From NCBI GenBank assembly GCA_037043455.1, contig JAWPHD010000007.1, positions 62,001-126,000 of the forward strand: a stretch of 64,000 bases of DNA. Direction: 5' to 3'. Origin of the DNA: Cyrtodaria siliqua. Lineage: Eukaryota > Mollusca > Bivalvia > Adapedonta > Hiatellidae. Positions 1 through 11,931 of the stretch are shown piece by piece (positions within the stretch are counted from its first letter, which is position 1; each line of letters begins with the position of its first letter). The notes beneath the pieces are model-generated. The model saw nothing but the letters and a program-made list of their open reading frames with translations, was not told the origin of the DNA and searched no databases. The position numbers and the translations under genes are program-made.

Positions 1-157
1 CGATATGATAACAATGGCGCACACCTTTAAACACTTTAATGTAACTATTTAGCTTTTACTGACATCGAGAATCAAGTTTGCAGTGATAAAGTCCCTAGGG
101 TCAATGGTTGCCGCATTCCTGTTCATATGCTTTTTATACATAGTCATATAAGGATAC

Positions 158-1700
158 TTACAATAAAAAATGGTTAACTTTTGTTTGGTGTGAGGTATTG
201 CGACGAACCCAGCTGTGAAAGTAGCTTATTTGTAAATGAAGATTGACATTGCATTTGAGGTCACTGGAATCAAGGTCAAGGTAGCTGTTACTAAAAATAG
301 AAAAAGGTTTCCGCTCAACAATTCTTGTTAGAAATGAGGTGTTTTGACGAGACTGGCTGGATATGGAATTGCATTTCTGCTTACTGAATTCAACTATAAC
401 ACTAACATGACTAAGGTCGCTGTTTCCAAAAATAGAATAAAGGTTTCCGCTCAGTAACTTTTGGAGACATTGCAACGAAACTGGCTGTGCATGTAGCTTA
501 TTTGGAAAGAAATCTTGGGATTGTATTTGAGGTCACTGGGGTCAATGTCAATGTCACTGTTACTAAAAAAAGGTTTCCACTCAATAACTTTTGTTAGGAG
601 TAAGATATTGTGACGAGACTTGCATTGTAGGTAGCTTTTATGAAAATGAAGCTTGGGATGGCATTTCAGATCACTAGGTCCAGGTCAAGGTCGCTGTTAC
701 TAAAATAGAAAAAAGTTTCCGCCCAGTAACTTTAGTTAGGAGTGAAATATTGCGACTGTGTATGCAGCTTATATGGGAAGGAAGCTTGCGATGTCATTTC
801 CGGTAAGGTCAAGGTCTAGGTTACAGAAAAACAGAAAACAAATTTCCGCTCAAGACCTTGTGTTAGTAGTCAGATATTGCGCGAATACTCGCATTGTATG
901 TAGCTTATGTGGAAAGCAAGCTTGAGATTGTATTTGAGGTCACTCGGTCAAGGTCAAGGTCGCTGTTACTAAAAATATAAAATGGTTTCCACTCAGTAAC
1001 TTTTGTTATGAGTGAGATATTGCGACGAGACTCGCTGTGTAGGTAACTTGTGTAGAATGGAAGCTTGGGATTGTATTTGAGGTCACTGGATTAATGTTAC
1101 TAAATAGAAAAAGGTTTTCGTTAAATAACTTTTGTTAGGAGTGAGAGATTGCGACGAAACTGGCAGTGTAGGTAATTTGAAGCTTAGGATTACATTATTG
1201 GTGTCAAGGTCGCTGTTACTAAAATAGAACAAACGTTTTCGCTCACTAACATTTGTTTGGAGTGAGATATTACGACGAAGCTGTGCAGTATATAGAAAGG
1301 AAGCTTAGGATTGCATTTGGTGTCAGTGAGGTCAAGGTCAATGTTTGTAAAATAGCAAAATAGTATATTTGCATTCTCTTGATTTAGAAATGAGATATTA
1401 AAACAAAATGTGGTGTATTAGTATTTTATGTAGAAAGGAAGCTTGGGATTGCATCTGAAGTCAATGTGGTCAAGGTCAAGGTCATTGTTACTAAAAATTT
1501 AATAAAAAGGTTTATGCGCTATAACTTCAGTTAGTAATGAGATTTTGCAACAATACTTGCTGTGTAGGTAGCCTATATGGGAAGGAAGCATGGTATTACA
1601 CTTGAGATCACTAGGTCAACGTCATGTCACTGTTGCTAAATTTAAATTTAGGAATGTGATATTGAAGTGAAACTTTGCGTACATATATAGGTAGGTTATA
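158..1700. repeat. Diverged satellite-like tandem array, about 140 bp unit
   Basis: The region is made of about eleven diverged copies of a unit of roughly 120-150 bp. Recurring landmarks are 'ggtttccgctca' (near 305, 440, 570, 716, 846, 985, 1113, 1232), 'gtgagatattgcgacgaga', 'ggaagcttgggattg' and 'ggtcaaggtcgctgttacta'. Copies differ by substitutions and small indels, so the array is old. Open frames across it, such as the minus-strand one at 158-475, are by-products. This type of degenerate array is common in molluscan intergenic DNA. Whether it belonged to a mobile element cannot be told here. Confidence 0.85.
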
Positions 1701-1736
1701 TAGAAAGAAATTTATGAAGAAACGGTGTAGAAATAA

Positions 1737-2115
1737 CTACTGAAAAGTGGGTACCTTGGAAGGAACAAACACAAGCAAGAGATAAAAGTAGCCGACTCGG
1801 TTTTATTGAGTCCGTTCATGAGAGGTTATGTTAGTAATTGTACCTCTGACGATTCCTAGCACCGGCTTAAGCGATAACTACTTTATAGCCACATAAATTG
1901 AGCTTGATGATCCCAAAGGACCAATAAGTAATAACACTACTGATTTGTAGTCAAGGCGACTTTTTACGGCCGCCACACAGCACTTAAACGCTAGTGTGAA
2001 TGTCAATAAATACTGAAATGGATGTCCCTTGGAAGGATAAACACAAACAAGAGATACAAGTAGCAGACGCGGTTTTATTGTTTAATGAGCCTGAAAGGTA
2101 ATGAAGTGCAAGACC
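1737..2115. repeat. Dispersed repeat family, about 280 bp unit (copy 1)
   Basis: Slightly more than one copy of a unit with the landmarks 'actcggttttattgagtc', 'agcaccggcttaagcgata', 'gatgatcccaaaggacca', 'actactgatttgtagtc' and 'acggccgccacacagcac'. The same unit occurs nearly twice at 42420-42905, in the same orientation. Tandem organisation at both sites, with a period near 279 bp at the second, suggests a satellite-like dispersed repeat. No protein is encoded. Confidence 0.8.
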
Positions 2116-2282
2116 TCTCACGCCCCCTAGCTTATAGAAAACCTGGTTTTCATTGAATTCCACGTTTCTTGTCTAATTTTGTCTGAATACGTTCGTGTTA
2201 CATTCTCGTCATAAAGATAAAATTGGTGTGGCAATGTATACTGCTAGCTGCCCCTGACAGGTGTCCCTAGTTCGTATCCGTT

Positions 2283-4612
2283 CATAATCTGCTCATTTTA
2301 CTTAGTAATAGTTCCTATCCTGTTTACAGATGCTTGGGCTGCAAGTCTAATACAGTGTTAGTAATTGTTCCTATGCTGTTACAGAGGCTTGGGCTGATAG
2401 TCTAATACAGTGTTAGTTATTGTTCCTATCCTGTTACAGAGGCTTGGGCTGCTAGTCTAATACAGTGTTAGTAATTGTTCCTATGATGTTTCAGATGCTT
2501 GGGCTGCAAGTCTAATACAGTGTTATGTTAGTAATTGTTCCTATAATGTTACAGATGCTTGGGCTGCAAGTCTAATACAGTGTTAGTAATTGTTCTTATG
2601 ATGTTACAGATGCTTGGGCTGCAAGTCTAATACAGTGTTAGTAATTGTTCCTATGCTGTTACAGATGCTTGGGCTGCAAGTCTAATACAGTCTTAGTAAT
2701 TGTTCCTATGCTGTTACAGAGGCTTGGGTTGCAAGTCTAATACAGTGTTAGTAATTGTTAATATGCTGTTACAGATGCTTGGGCTGCAAGTCTTATACAT
2801 TGTTAGTAATTGTTCCTATGCTGTTACAGATGCTTGGGCTGCAAGTCTAATACAGTGTTAGAAATTGTTCCTATGCTGTTACAGAGGCTTGGGATGCAAG
2901 TCTAATACAGTGTTAGTAATTGTTCCTATGATTATACAGATGCTTGTGCTGCAGGTCTAATACAGTGTTAGTAATTGTTCCTATCCTGTTACAGATGCTT
3001 GGGCTGCAAGTCTAATACAGTGTTAGTAATTGTTCCTATGCTGTTACAGATGCTTGGGCTGCAAGTCTAATACAGTCTTAGTAATTGTTCCTATGCTGTT
3101 ACAGAGGCTTGGGTTGCAAGTCTAATACAGTGTTAGTAATTGTTCCTATGCTGTTACAGATGCTTGGGCTGCAAGTCTTATACATTGTTAGTAATTGTTC
3201 CTATGCTGTTACAGATGCTTGGGCTGCAAGTCTAATACAGTGTTAGAAAGTGTTCCTATGCTGTTACAGAAGCTTGGGCTGCAAGTCTAATACAGTGTTA
3301 GTAATTGTTCCTATGATGTTACAGATGCTTGTGCTGCAGGTCTAATACACTGTTAGTAATTGTTCCTATCCTGTTACAGATGCTTGGGCTGCAAGTCTAA
3401 TACAGTGTTAGTAATTGTTCCTATCCTTTTACAGAGGCTTGGGCTGTAAGTCTAATACAGTGTTAGTATTTGTTCATATTCTGTTACAGAGGCATTTGCT
3501 GCATTTCTAATACAGTGCTTGTAATTGTTTCTATCCTGTTACAGATGCTTGGGCTGCAAGTCTAATACAGTGTTAGTAATTGTTCCTATCCTGTTACAGA
3601 GGCTTGGTCTGCAAGTCTAATACAGTATTAGTTTTGTTCATATACTATTACAGAGGCTTTTCCTGCAAGTCTAATACAGTGTTAGTAATTGTTCCTATGA
3701 TGTTACGGATGCTTGTGCTACAGGTCTGCAAGTCTAATACAGTGTTAGTAATATTTCCTATCTTGTTACAGAGGCTTGGGCTGCAAGTCTAATACAGTGT
3801 CAGTAATTGTTCCTATCCTGTTACAGATGCTTGGGCTGCAAGTCTAATACAGTGTTAGTAATTATTTCTATGCTGTTACAGAGGCTTGGGTTGCAAGTCT
3901 AATACAGTGTTAGTAATTGTTCCTTTCCTGTTATAGAGCCTTGGGCTGCAAGTATAATACAATGTTAGTAATTGTTCTTATCCTGTTACAGAGGCTTGGG
4001 CTGCAAGTCTAATACAGTGTTAGGTAAATAATTGTTCCTATGATGTTACAGATGCTTGGGCTGCGAGTCTAATACAGTGTTAGTAATTGTTCCTATGATG
4101 TTACAGATACTTGGGCTGCAAGTCTAATACAGTTTGAGTAATTGTTCATATACTGTTACAGAGGCTTGGGCTGCAAGTCTGATACAGTGTTTGTAATTGT
4201 TCCTATCCTGTTACAGATGCTTGGGCTGCAAGTCTAATACAGTGTTAGTAATTGTTCCTATGATGTTACAGAGGCTTGGGCTGCAAGTTTAATACAGTGT
4301 TAGTAATTGTTCCTTTGCTGTTACAGAGGCTTTGGCTGCAAGTCTTATATCTTATACAGTGTTTGTAATTGTTCCTATCCTGTTACAGACGCTTGTGCTG
4401 CAAATCAGTAATTGTTCCTATGCTGTTACAAATGCTTGGGCTGCAAGTCTAATACAGTGTTAGTAATTGATCCTATCCTGTTACAGAGGCTTGGGCTGCA
4501 AGTCAGTAATTGTTCCTATGCTGTTACAAATGTTTGGGCTGCAAGTCTAATACAGTGTTAGTAATTGTTCCTATCCTGTTACAGAGGCTTGGGTTGCATG
4601 TCTAATACAGTT
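2283..4612. repeat. 55 bp minisatellite, about 42 copies
   Basis: A regular tandem array whose unit contains 'gttcctatgctgttacaga', 'tgcttgggctgcaagtcta' and 'atacagtgttagtaatt'. Most copies are exactly 55 bp and differ at a few recurring positions (gct/cct/gat before 'gttacag'; 'atg' or 'agg' before 'cttggg'). Some copies are shortened near 4395-4520. A block of seven units is itself duplicated (see findings). The array lies 1.4 kb upstream of the NLR-like gene. It is not coding: the 70-residue frame at 3580 simply reads through the repeat. Confidence 0.95.
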
Positions 4613-5995
4613 TAAAAGGATAGATGCTAACTGCTATCACTGTTATTAAGAACCATCGTTACTTGTGTTTAAACCGACCTATTTTAATTATATATATTTC
4701 ATTGAAATAGTGGATTTTATGATTAAAATAAAACCTTGTCTGCCGCAACTACCTCTTTAAACATGTTAAATGCTTTTTTTTTAGAATATAACTATTAAAT
4801 ATACATCATTAAACTGAAAATGGTATAACTAAGACATCGGGTTTAGTTTCAGTAAATCTGTCATGTATTTTAGGAATTGTTGTCAATTCGAATTTTATCT
4901 TTTACCGTTTCATTTTCTTTTTAAAAAACATAATGTTTTTAGAAAGTTGATATGGAAGTTATATCACTGTATCGGAAATCACTTAACTAAGATAATGAGT
5001 GTTGTTTGAAATCGGTCAAGTATTTTAAAAGTTACGGTAGAAATGTCACCATACTGTGTCGTTGATGTCGCCGGATGTTTTATTTTGTGCATAAGTTTCT
5101 GGGTTGTGAGTATATGACATGTATAATAATATAAATATTTGTTGTTTGTATATTTTTATCTCGAAAGGAAGAATACGCAAATATCTTTTAAAATAAATTT
5201 TCTCACTTCTCAATGAAAATAAATCCTGTATTCACTCCAAAACAACAAATATCCTCTTTAATCCTGTATTCACTCCAAAACAACAAATATCCTCTATATA
5301 TACAACCTGAGATCAACAAGAGTAGAGACTAGCATACATCGGAACTTTATATAATATAATCAAGTCTTACTCATTGTCTCATTATAAATGACATTCCGAA
5401 CACATTTATTATCAATATACATTTTGGCAAAATACACTCGAGACATAGAAATAAACATCTTCTAGAATCATTCTTTCTTCTATTTCAGTAAAACTGGATA
5501 CATTGCATGACGTCCTGCAGCGAAAACAAACATAATATCATTAACAGGCGCCAGTCAGTTTTTATCATAACACATTGTAGCAGAGGCGTTAACCCATCCG
5601 TTGAAAAAAATATATTTCAAACTCAGATACAGTTGTGTTATGACCCATCGTAATGCATGAAATGTTGTTTATAGCATGTCAGATAGAAGTGCCTTGGATT
5701 TGATAAAAAGATTTCTAATAATATCGCATGCTTTAAATTGCGAGGGTTGAACACGAAACTATGCTAAAGACATTTTTGTAATGTATATTAACATATTTTT
5801 ATTAATACATATTCTAAATGCTTTTACATATGGAACTGCTGAATCTAAAAGTCAGAGTAACCCACTACGTTATGTGACAAGCCGCATGTTCAACATGTTT
5901 GAAATAGGATTACATCGTACGCATGCCATATTGAAAAGTTTAAGATGCTTTATGACATAAATCAGCAAAATAGAGACTGAAAATCCAATGTCAAA
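4613..5995. other. AT-rich intergenic region upstream of the NLR-like gene
   Basis: No gene is recognised. It presumably holds the promoter and 5' untranslated sequence of the gene starting at 5996, but I could not pick a convincing TATA box or initiator. The only clear structure is a two-copy direct repeat with a 38 bp period at about 5223-5296 ('atcctgtattcactccaaa' and following bases). Confidence 0.5.
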
Positions 5996-6562
5996 ATGTC
6001 ACACGAAGAGCAACTTAATAAACCATTATATCGAAACTGGGTGAAAGCTGGTGTTGGACTGAAATACCTTAAAGATGGCATAGAAAACTTCATCGATAAT
6101 AGGGTGAAAGATATCCAAAGTGCATTTCTAAGCGACATAGCAAGACATTTGGGTCGAGGATTTGCCTTCTGTGATCGGTGTACAATTAAGAATGTGTTAC
6201 CGTGTCCTACCTATGGTATGTGCAATGTTAGAAAGGGAATGGGAATATGTAACTATCACGACAAAAATGTCCCATCGCTGAGATCTGCAAAATGCCCTAA
6301 TAATGTGTGCGGCACTCTTTGTCAGAAAATCAAAGATCAACATCGCTATAAAAACCCTTCATGGAAAAACACGGACTCAAGTCTGTGGTGTAAAAGCCAT
6401 TGGCAAATTGCCAAATGTTACCTTCCTGCGGCCGGATATGGAGACAAGACATGCGCATCAGACACTGACTGCAGTGGTCTTCTCAATATCGCTATTAATC
6501 TCTTGCCCGTGCAGGCTAGTGTAGATGTACTGATAAATCCGCCATTGGACATTTTCTCTAAG
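5996..6562 (+). CDS. NLR-like giant protein, exon 1: Cys-rich N-terminal module
   Basis: First coding exon of a proposed five-exon gene (5996-6562, 6914-7072, 17716-17892, 19171-19252, 19651-28733; about 3355 residues). The ATG has A at -3 and no in-frame upstream start. The exon is 189 codons and ends AAG|GTAAGC in phase 0; the longer frame to 6694 just reads into intron 1. Residues 10-35 are a helix-like segment (LYRNWVKAGVGLKYLKDG). After it come many Cys/His in zinc-site-like spacing: C59, C62, C70, C76, C85, H88, C100, C105, C109, C132, C141, C153, C159. I recognise this arrangement as a module found at the start of many bivalve immune-type multidomain proteins. That recognition is from memory and was not searched. 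No signal peptide or membrane segment is visible, so the protein is probably cytosolic. Confidence 0.8.
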
Positions 6563-6913
6563 GTAAGCCTGCTTAATTACTTCCATTTACTTGTTTATCT
6601 AATATATAGCAACACTGTACACGTTTCACCAACGACGATCCTTTATGATATATTAGATTTGTCAACCGAGAATGAACAGAAAATCAGAGTTTAGTTATTG
6701 CTGAGAGTTTACAATAGGGATACATCTTGGCTTAATCACAGTGATGTCATATATTGTGTAACTCACTCTAGACCATGTCAAACATAATATAGCTATACTT
6801 TTGTATATATATCATGTAAGTAATGAACTGTATATCCGAAATCATCTACCGTTCAATTTATTTTTGGAACATATTATCACTGAGATTGGGCTCTGTTATG
6901 CTATCTGTTACAG
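6563..6913 (+). other. Intron 1 of the NLR-like gene
   Basis: Begins GTAAGC and ends TTACAG, phase 0. AT-rich with no internal feature seen. Confidence 0.75.
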
Positions 6914-7072
6914 AATCTTAACGCCAGAAATGAAATTCTTCATTCTTCCACGCTGCAACTAACGGAAGAAAAGTTGAACGATTACATTGATGGAATGATT
7001 GAACTGCTACAGGACAAAAAAGTACTTGGGAGTGATGCAGACGCCGAAGCAGCAATTGAAAATCTCACACAG
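6914..7072 (+). CDS. NLR-like giant protein, exon 2: HEPN-type R-x4-H motif segment
   Basis: Bounded by a TTACAG acceptor and an ACACAG|GTAACA donor, 53 codons, phase 0 at both ends. It encodes residues 190-242 and opens with NLNARNEILHSS. R194-N195 and H199 match the R-x4-6-H (often RNxxxH) signature of HEPN-superfamily RNA-cleaving or RNA-binding domains. An acidic amphipathic stretch follows (EEKLNDYIDGMIELLQD), as expected for the helical part of such a domain. HEPN domains are short all-alpha folds, and the helices before the motif would have to come from the Cys-rich exon 1. The HEPN assignment therefore rests on the motif and helical context and is inference. The 63-residue frame at 6974-7165 is this exon running into the intron. 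Confidence 0.75.
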
Positions 7073-7284
7073 GTAACAATTCCGCAATTATTAATCAATG
7101 CCAACATGTCAGATTTAAAAATTAACAGACACTGGCGACACCTGACACTTGTAAGAAATATATAATGAACCGTTTTCAAATATACTGTGCATGTCAGTTT
7201 GGTCATATTATTTTTTCCTGAGTATAAACGTTTTTGACTTACTATTAGGGTTTGACACTTAATACATGTGTTCCATAGGGCTTG

Positions 7285-7470
7285 TACACTAAACAAAAGT
7301 GCTAGCGACCCAGTATTTATTTTTTTTACAGATATTTCAAAATATTTTAACCTAGATTTCTGAAATTTCGCAAACTGTGACACTAACAACTAAGACACAA
7401 TCACTGAAAATATGAAACAGATTAATTTAACATATATGTATTTTCGGTAGAAACACACAATATCAAAGTT
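7285..7470 (-). repeat. Intronic dispersed repeat, inverted partner of 13400-13570
   Basis: Read on the minus strand this matches 13400-13570: both contain 'ttgatattgtg' then 'taccgaaa', then 'ttttcagtga', 'tgtgtcttag', 'ttagtgtca' and 'gaaatat' in the same order. The two copies lie about 6 kb apart in opposite orientation inside intron 2. Confidence 0.7.
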
Positions 7471-8339
7471 TGGAATTAAAAAAATAAGTCTTAGTCGTAG
7501 GCTTGAACTTAACTGTAGATTTTAATATTGATACAATACCATTGGGTCTAACTGATTATTAGTGGAAAAAATAAATAAATTCATAAACACATTCCTAAAT
7601 TCATTTGCATTAAAAGCTATTCATATAAACAAATTGAAATTGAAAAGCACATTGCCCTTCAAACAGACAAGAGCAAAAATAGAGAAACGTTTTTACACAC
7701 ATTTAAGACATGGTATAATTGTGTATATGTGTAACAAACCTTACTCTACATCATTCGTTTATCTCTCCTTTCTTTTTCTGGCGCTGCTTTTTCTTTCTTT
7801 CATCTCTTACTTTTTTAAAACTCTCTTCTGCAAATCAAGTCAAGTAATATGTTTTTACAAGTCGGATATACAACAAAATAACTCTTCTTAGCTACTTTCT
7901 CTTCAACCATTACTAAACTGTTTCACTGGAAACATATATTTGTTAAGCTCACAGGCCTGCCAAATCTCCAGATAAAATCCGGATTCTCTAAGTGTACAGT
8001 CTCCGGATTTTCCATCAACTCGTGTTTTTATCAAATGTTCATGATTTAATTTAGAAATATGTTCACAGTTTATCAGCTATTTCATGCATTGGTTCCTAGT
8101 CATCGATGCAGAGGATGATATTTAGTGTGTCAAATCAATGGAGGTCATCAGTGTAATGCACTCATTGAATATACAATTAACCCTAAGAGCATAATTAGTT
8201 CCTTCAATGACATAATAACGTGTGCAATAACAGCAATATATCTCTGGCTTCTTTAATTGGCCACTCTAAATGAAATGGCAAGTGTGAGGTGATAGCTACT
8301 CATATGTGGTACAACAGTTGCTGTTGTGTAAAATAGTTA

Positions 8340-8731
8340 TACACCCCCCCCCCCCCCCCGCCGGAAAGTGGGGGATATACTTGAATCATCTTCTCCGTCC
8401 GTCCGTCTGTCCGTAGACGCAATTCTTGTCCGGGCTATTTCTCAATAACTCCTTCTTAGAATTTCGCGAAACTTGCTCGGAAGTATCAATATCGAGTGGA
8501 CATGCGCATACTATGATGACGCTCCGGTTCGATAATGTTCCACTGAGTTATGGCCCTTTGTAGTTCTTATATCTGTCTGTAGACGCAATTCTTGTCCGGA
8601 CTATTTCTCAATAACTCCTCCTTAGAATTTCGCTAAACTTGCTAGGAAGTATCAATATTGAGTGGACATGCGCATAATACAATGGCGTTCCGGTTCGATA
8701 ATTTTCCACTGAGTAATGGCCCTTTGTATTA

Positions 8732-8790
<59 letters not shown>

Positions 8791-10217
8791 TCCTCGTTAG
8801 AATTTAGCGAAACTTGCTAGGAAGTATTAATATCAAGTGGAGATGTGCATGCTGTTATGACGTTCCGGTTCAATAATTTTCCACTGAGTTATGTCCCTTT
8901 GTATTTTTTAATGCATTTCATACGTGGTAGTGAAATAGAAAATTCTTGTCCGCGCTATTTCTCTAAAACCCCATGTTATAATTTCGTGAAACTTGCTACG
9001 AAGCATCAATATCAACTGAATATGCGCATAATGTCATGACGTTCCAGCTCAATACATTTCCACTGAGTAATGACCCTTTGTATTTTTAAATCATTTCATA
9101 CTTGGTAGTCAAGTAGAAAATTCTTGTCCATGCTATTTCTCTAAAACCCCATGTTATTATTTCGTGAAACTTGCTACAAAGTTTCAATATCAAGTGGAGA
9201 TGCGCATATTGTCGTGACGTTCCGGTTCGATAATTTTCCACTCAGGTATGGCCCTTTGTATTTTAATGCATTTCATACTTGGTAGTCAAATAGAAAATTC
9301 TTGTCCGCGCTATTACTCTAAAACCTCATGTTATAATTTCGTGAAACTTGCTTGGAAGTATCAATTTCGAGTGGACATGCGCATACTACCATGACGTTCC
9401 GGTTCAATAATTTTCCAATGAGTTATGGCCCTTCGTATTTCTAATATATATATATATAATATGAAATTCTTCTCCGCACTATTTCTCTAAAACTCCTGGT
9501 TATAATTTTGTGAAACTTGCCACGAAGCATCAATATCAAGTGAATATGCGCATACTATCATGACTTTCCGCTTCAATAATTTTCCACTGAGTTATGGCCC
9601 TGTGTATTTTTAATGCATTTCATACTTTGTAGTCTAATAGAAAATGCTTGTCCGCGCTATTTCTTTAAAACCCCATGTTATAATTACGTGAAACTTGCTA
9701 CGAAGCATCAATATCAAGTGAATATGCGCATATATATTGTCCTGACGTTCCGTTTCGATAATTTTTCACTGAGTTGTGGCCCTTTGCATTTCTAATATAT
9801 ATATATAATATACACTTCTTGTCCGGACTATTTCTCTAAAACTCCTTGTTAGAATTTATTTAAACTTGCTAGGAAGTATCAGTATCAAGTGCAGATGTGA
9901 ATACTGTCATGGCCCTTGGTAGTCAAATAGACAATTCTTGTTCGGGCTAATTCTTTAAAACCCCATGCTAAAACTTGCTACAAAGAATCAATATCAAGTA
10001 TTGTCATTACGTTCCGGTTCGATAATTTTCCACTCAGTTATGACCCCTTGTATTTTAATGCGTTTCATACTTGGTAGTCAAATAGAAAATTCTTGTCCGG
10101 GCTTTTTGTCTATAATATATTTCTATATATCTTATAGGAACAAAGTATTGTATATTTACCCACTCCCCAACAAGTTGCCAGCGCGGGGTATTTGTCCGCC
10201 TCCGGCGACAGTTCTAG
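8340..10217 (+). mobile_element. Non-autonomous Helitron-like element with internal tandem repeats
   Basis: Starts after a poly-C run with 'gccggaaagtgggggatata' and a GTCCGTCCGTC stretch. It then carries about ten diverged units of roughly 170-180 bp, marked by 'attcttgtccg', 'gaaacttgct', 'agtatcaatatc', 'tgacgttccggttc' and 'gttatggccctttgta'. The end shows a small hairpin (gtc-c-gcc / ggc-gac around 10188-10209), a few bases and then CTAG followed by T. A hairpin just before a CTRR end is the classical Helitron 3' signature, and internal minisatellites are typical of molluscan non-autonomous Helitrons. There is no Rep/helicase gene. Small frames inside (8845, 9613, 9965) read the repeats. 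The boundaries and class are inference. Confidence 0.6.
8734..8789. repeat. (AT)n microsatellite
   Basis: An almost pure AT dinucleotide run of about 55 bp inside the Helitron-like element. Shorter (AT) runs occur near 9444 and 9796 at equivalent places in other units. Confidence 0.95.
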
Positions 10218-10639
10218 TTATAATTTGTTTAAGAGTCATTAAGAGTTTGTGTTTGCATTTAGCACATATCTTTGTAGAATATTATGTATATGTTCACGAC
10301 AAAACGGTTGTGGTATTAATTAAACCAAGTCTTTCTAATCTAACTACAAAGTTCTCCCTCGTAACGAATTATTTTATTCATGTTAAAGTATGCTTATCTG
10401 TTTTTTTCTATAACTATCAAACAATGCAGGAGCGTTAATGGCATAAATAATTTAAATTTGCCCTTAAAAGTAAGTTTAAAAATCACGTCGCGCCCTTACA
10501 TCTCAGTTTAAAAATGTTCTTCCTGCACTTTAGATCGTAAATTTTAAAAATCTCCGAATTTTGTGTTCAAACATTTTGGCAGACCTGAGCTCATGCTTAT
10601 GTGAAAATTCAAAAGCTATATGGTAAATATATTACGCGA

Positions 10640-10985
10640 AAAAATTCCCAGAAACTGAACTTGACCGATGAAGTGTCGTAACATTTATCAAATAAATAGA
10701 GAAAAATTACACAAAACTTCAGGTTTCAAGGTCAGGCTCGGGAAAATATTTATATAGATTATAGGAGTTGATTAGTTGTTTAAAATATAACTTGCAATGT
10801 ATATTACATGAAATTTTTCCCAGAAAATGAACTTGACCGATGAAGAGGCGTAACATTTATCAAAAAAATAGTACAAAATGACACAAATCTTTAGGTTTCA
10901 AGGTCAGGCTTGGGAAAATATTTATATAGATTATAGGAGTTGATTTGCTGTTTAACATATAACTTGCAAATGTAAATAAAAGGTT
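10640..10985. repeat. Two-copy tandem repeat, 172 bp period
   Basis: Two copies, near 10645 and 10817, share 'gaacttgaccgatgaag', 'cgtaacatttatcaaa', 'ggtttcaaggtcaggct' and 'tatagattataggagttga'. No coding content. Confidence 0.85.
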
Positions 10986-11488
10986 ATAAGTCTAACAGGA
11001 AGAGTAGCATTCACAGAACAAACTCACTCCAACAAATATTACAACGCAAAACGTATGAAAGGAGAAATCTGGAAATCGTCGAACACGATAAATACAAATT
11101 ATATTGCAGTCTCGCTTTGATTGAAACTGTTCATGAACTATAGTGAAAAGTCCTTGCTACGTTCACGCCTTCTAGCCCCGGGTTGAGCAGAACTCAATAT
11201 TTAAAATGTCAATAGTACAGAAATATGAGCCATCCCGAATATGGTATGCATATGACGGTTAACATGGAAGCTTCAATGAGGTGTTTTCACACCATTCCAT
11301 GGCCAGCGACATATGGTCCCAGTTTCTAACAAAAAGCTTTGCCCTCAACGAGTAAACAATGAGCGAAATAAACAAAATAGATTGCAGCTGGGAGCTGAGG
11401 TTATGAAGCCTGCGTATCAGAGGTAACAGTCAAAAGAAACAGATGATTAAAAACATATTCAGTAAAAAAGCACATCACAAATATATAT

Positions 11489-11931
11489 GTGTCTCAACTT
11501 ATTCGTATTTCTAGAGCTTGTACTCGAGTTGAGGACTTTAATATTCGTAATCTTTGTATAACTAAAAAGTTACTCAATCAGGGTTACCGTTACCATAAAC
11601 TTCGTAAAACCTTTGCAAAATTTTATTATCGTAACCCTGGTCTTCTTTCCAAATATAAAAGTAATTTAAGGACTCTTCTGCGACAAGGATTATCACAACC
11701 TGACTTCTATGGTGATGTGATTTATATATTCGTAAGATTCTAGGTCATGATCACTTTCATACTATCTTTGTTAAACTTGTTAAAAAGGTTATAAAAAGAG
11801 GTTATGACCCTATCATTTTGCAACGTACTGCATGCTTGGTGGTGGACCCTTTTATAGTTCGCCACTATGCTTTCCTCTTTAATTGTACGATACCCGGACA
11901 GACTGTGGACCCTATGATGACGCCTACCTAA
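11489..11931 (+). pseudogene. Retrotransposon reverse-transcriptase C-terminal fragment, frame-broken
   Basis: The first frame (84 residues) contains ITKKLLNQGYRYHKLRKTF and QPDFYGDVIY, which I recognise as the C-terminal part of reverse transcriptases in molluscan retroelements. About 15 bp before its stop at 11741 a one-base deletion has shifted the frame. The next frame continues the expected protein to a proper stop at 11929-11931. There is no polymerase core upstream, so the copy is 5'-truncated. It is followed by an untranslated tail shared with the minus-strand copy at 47820-48410. It lies in intron 2 in sense orientation. The exact clade (LINE, DIRS or Penelope-like) is not settled. 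Confidence 0.65.

Noticed and set aside
2283..4612. CRISPR-like array
   Set aside because: Units are contiguous with no unique spacers, in a eukaryotic context. It is a minisatellite.
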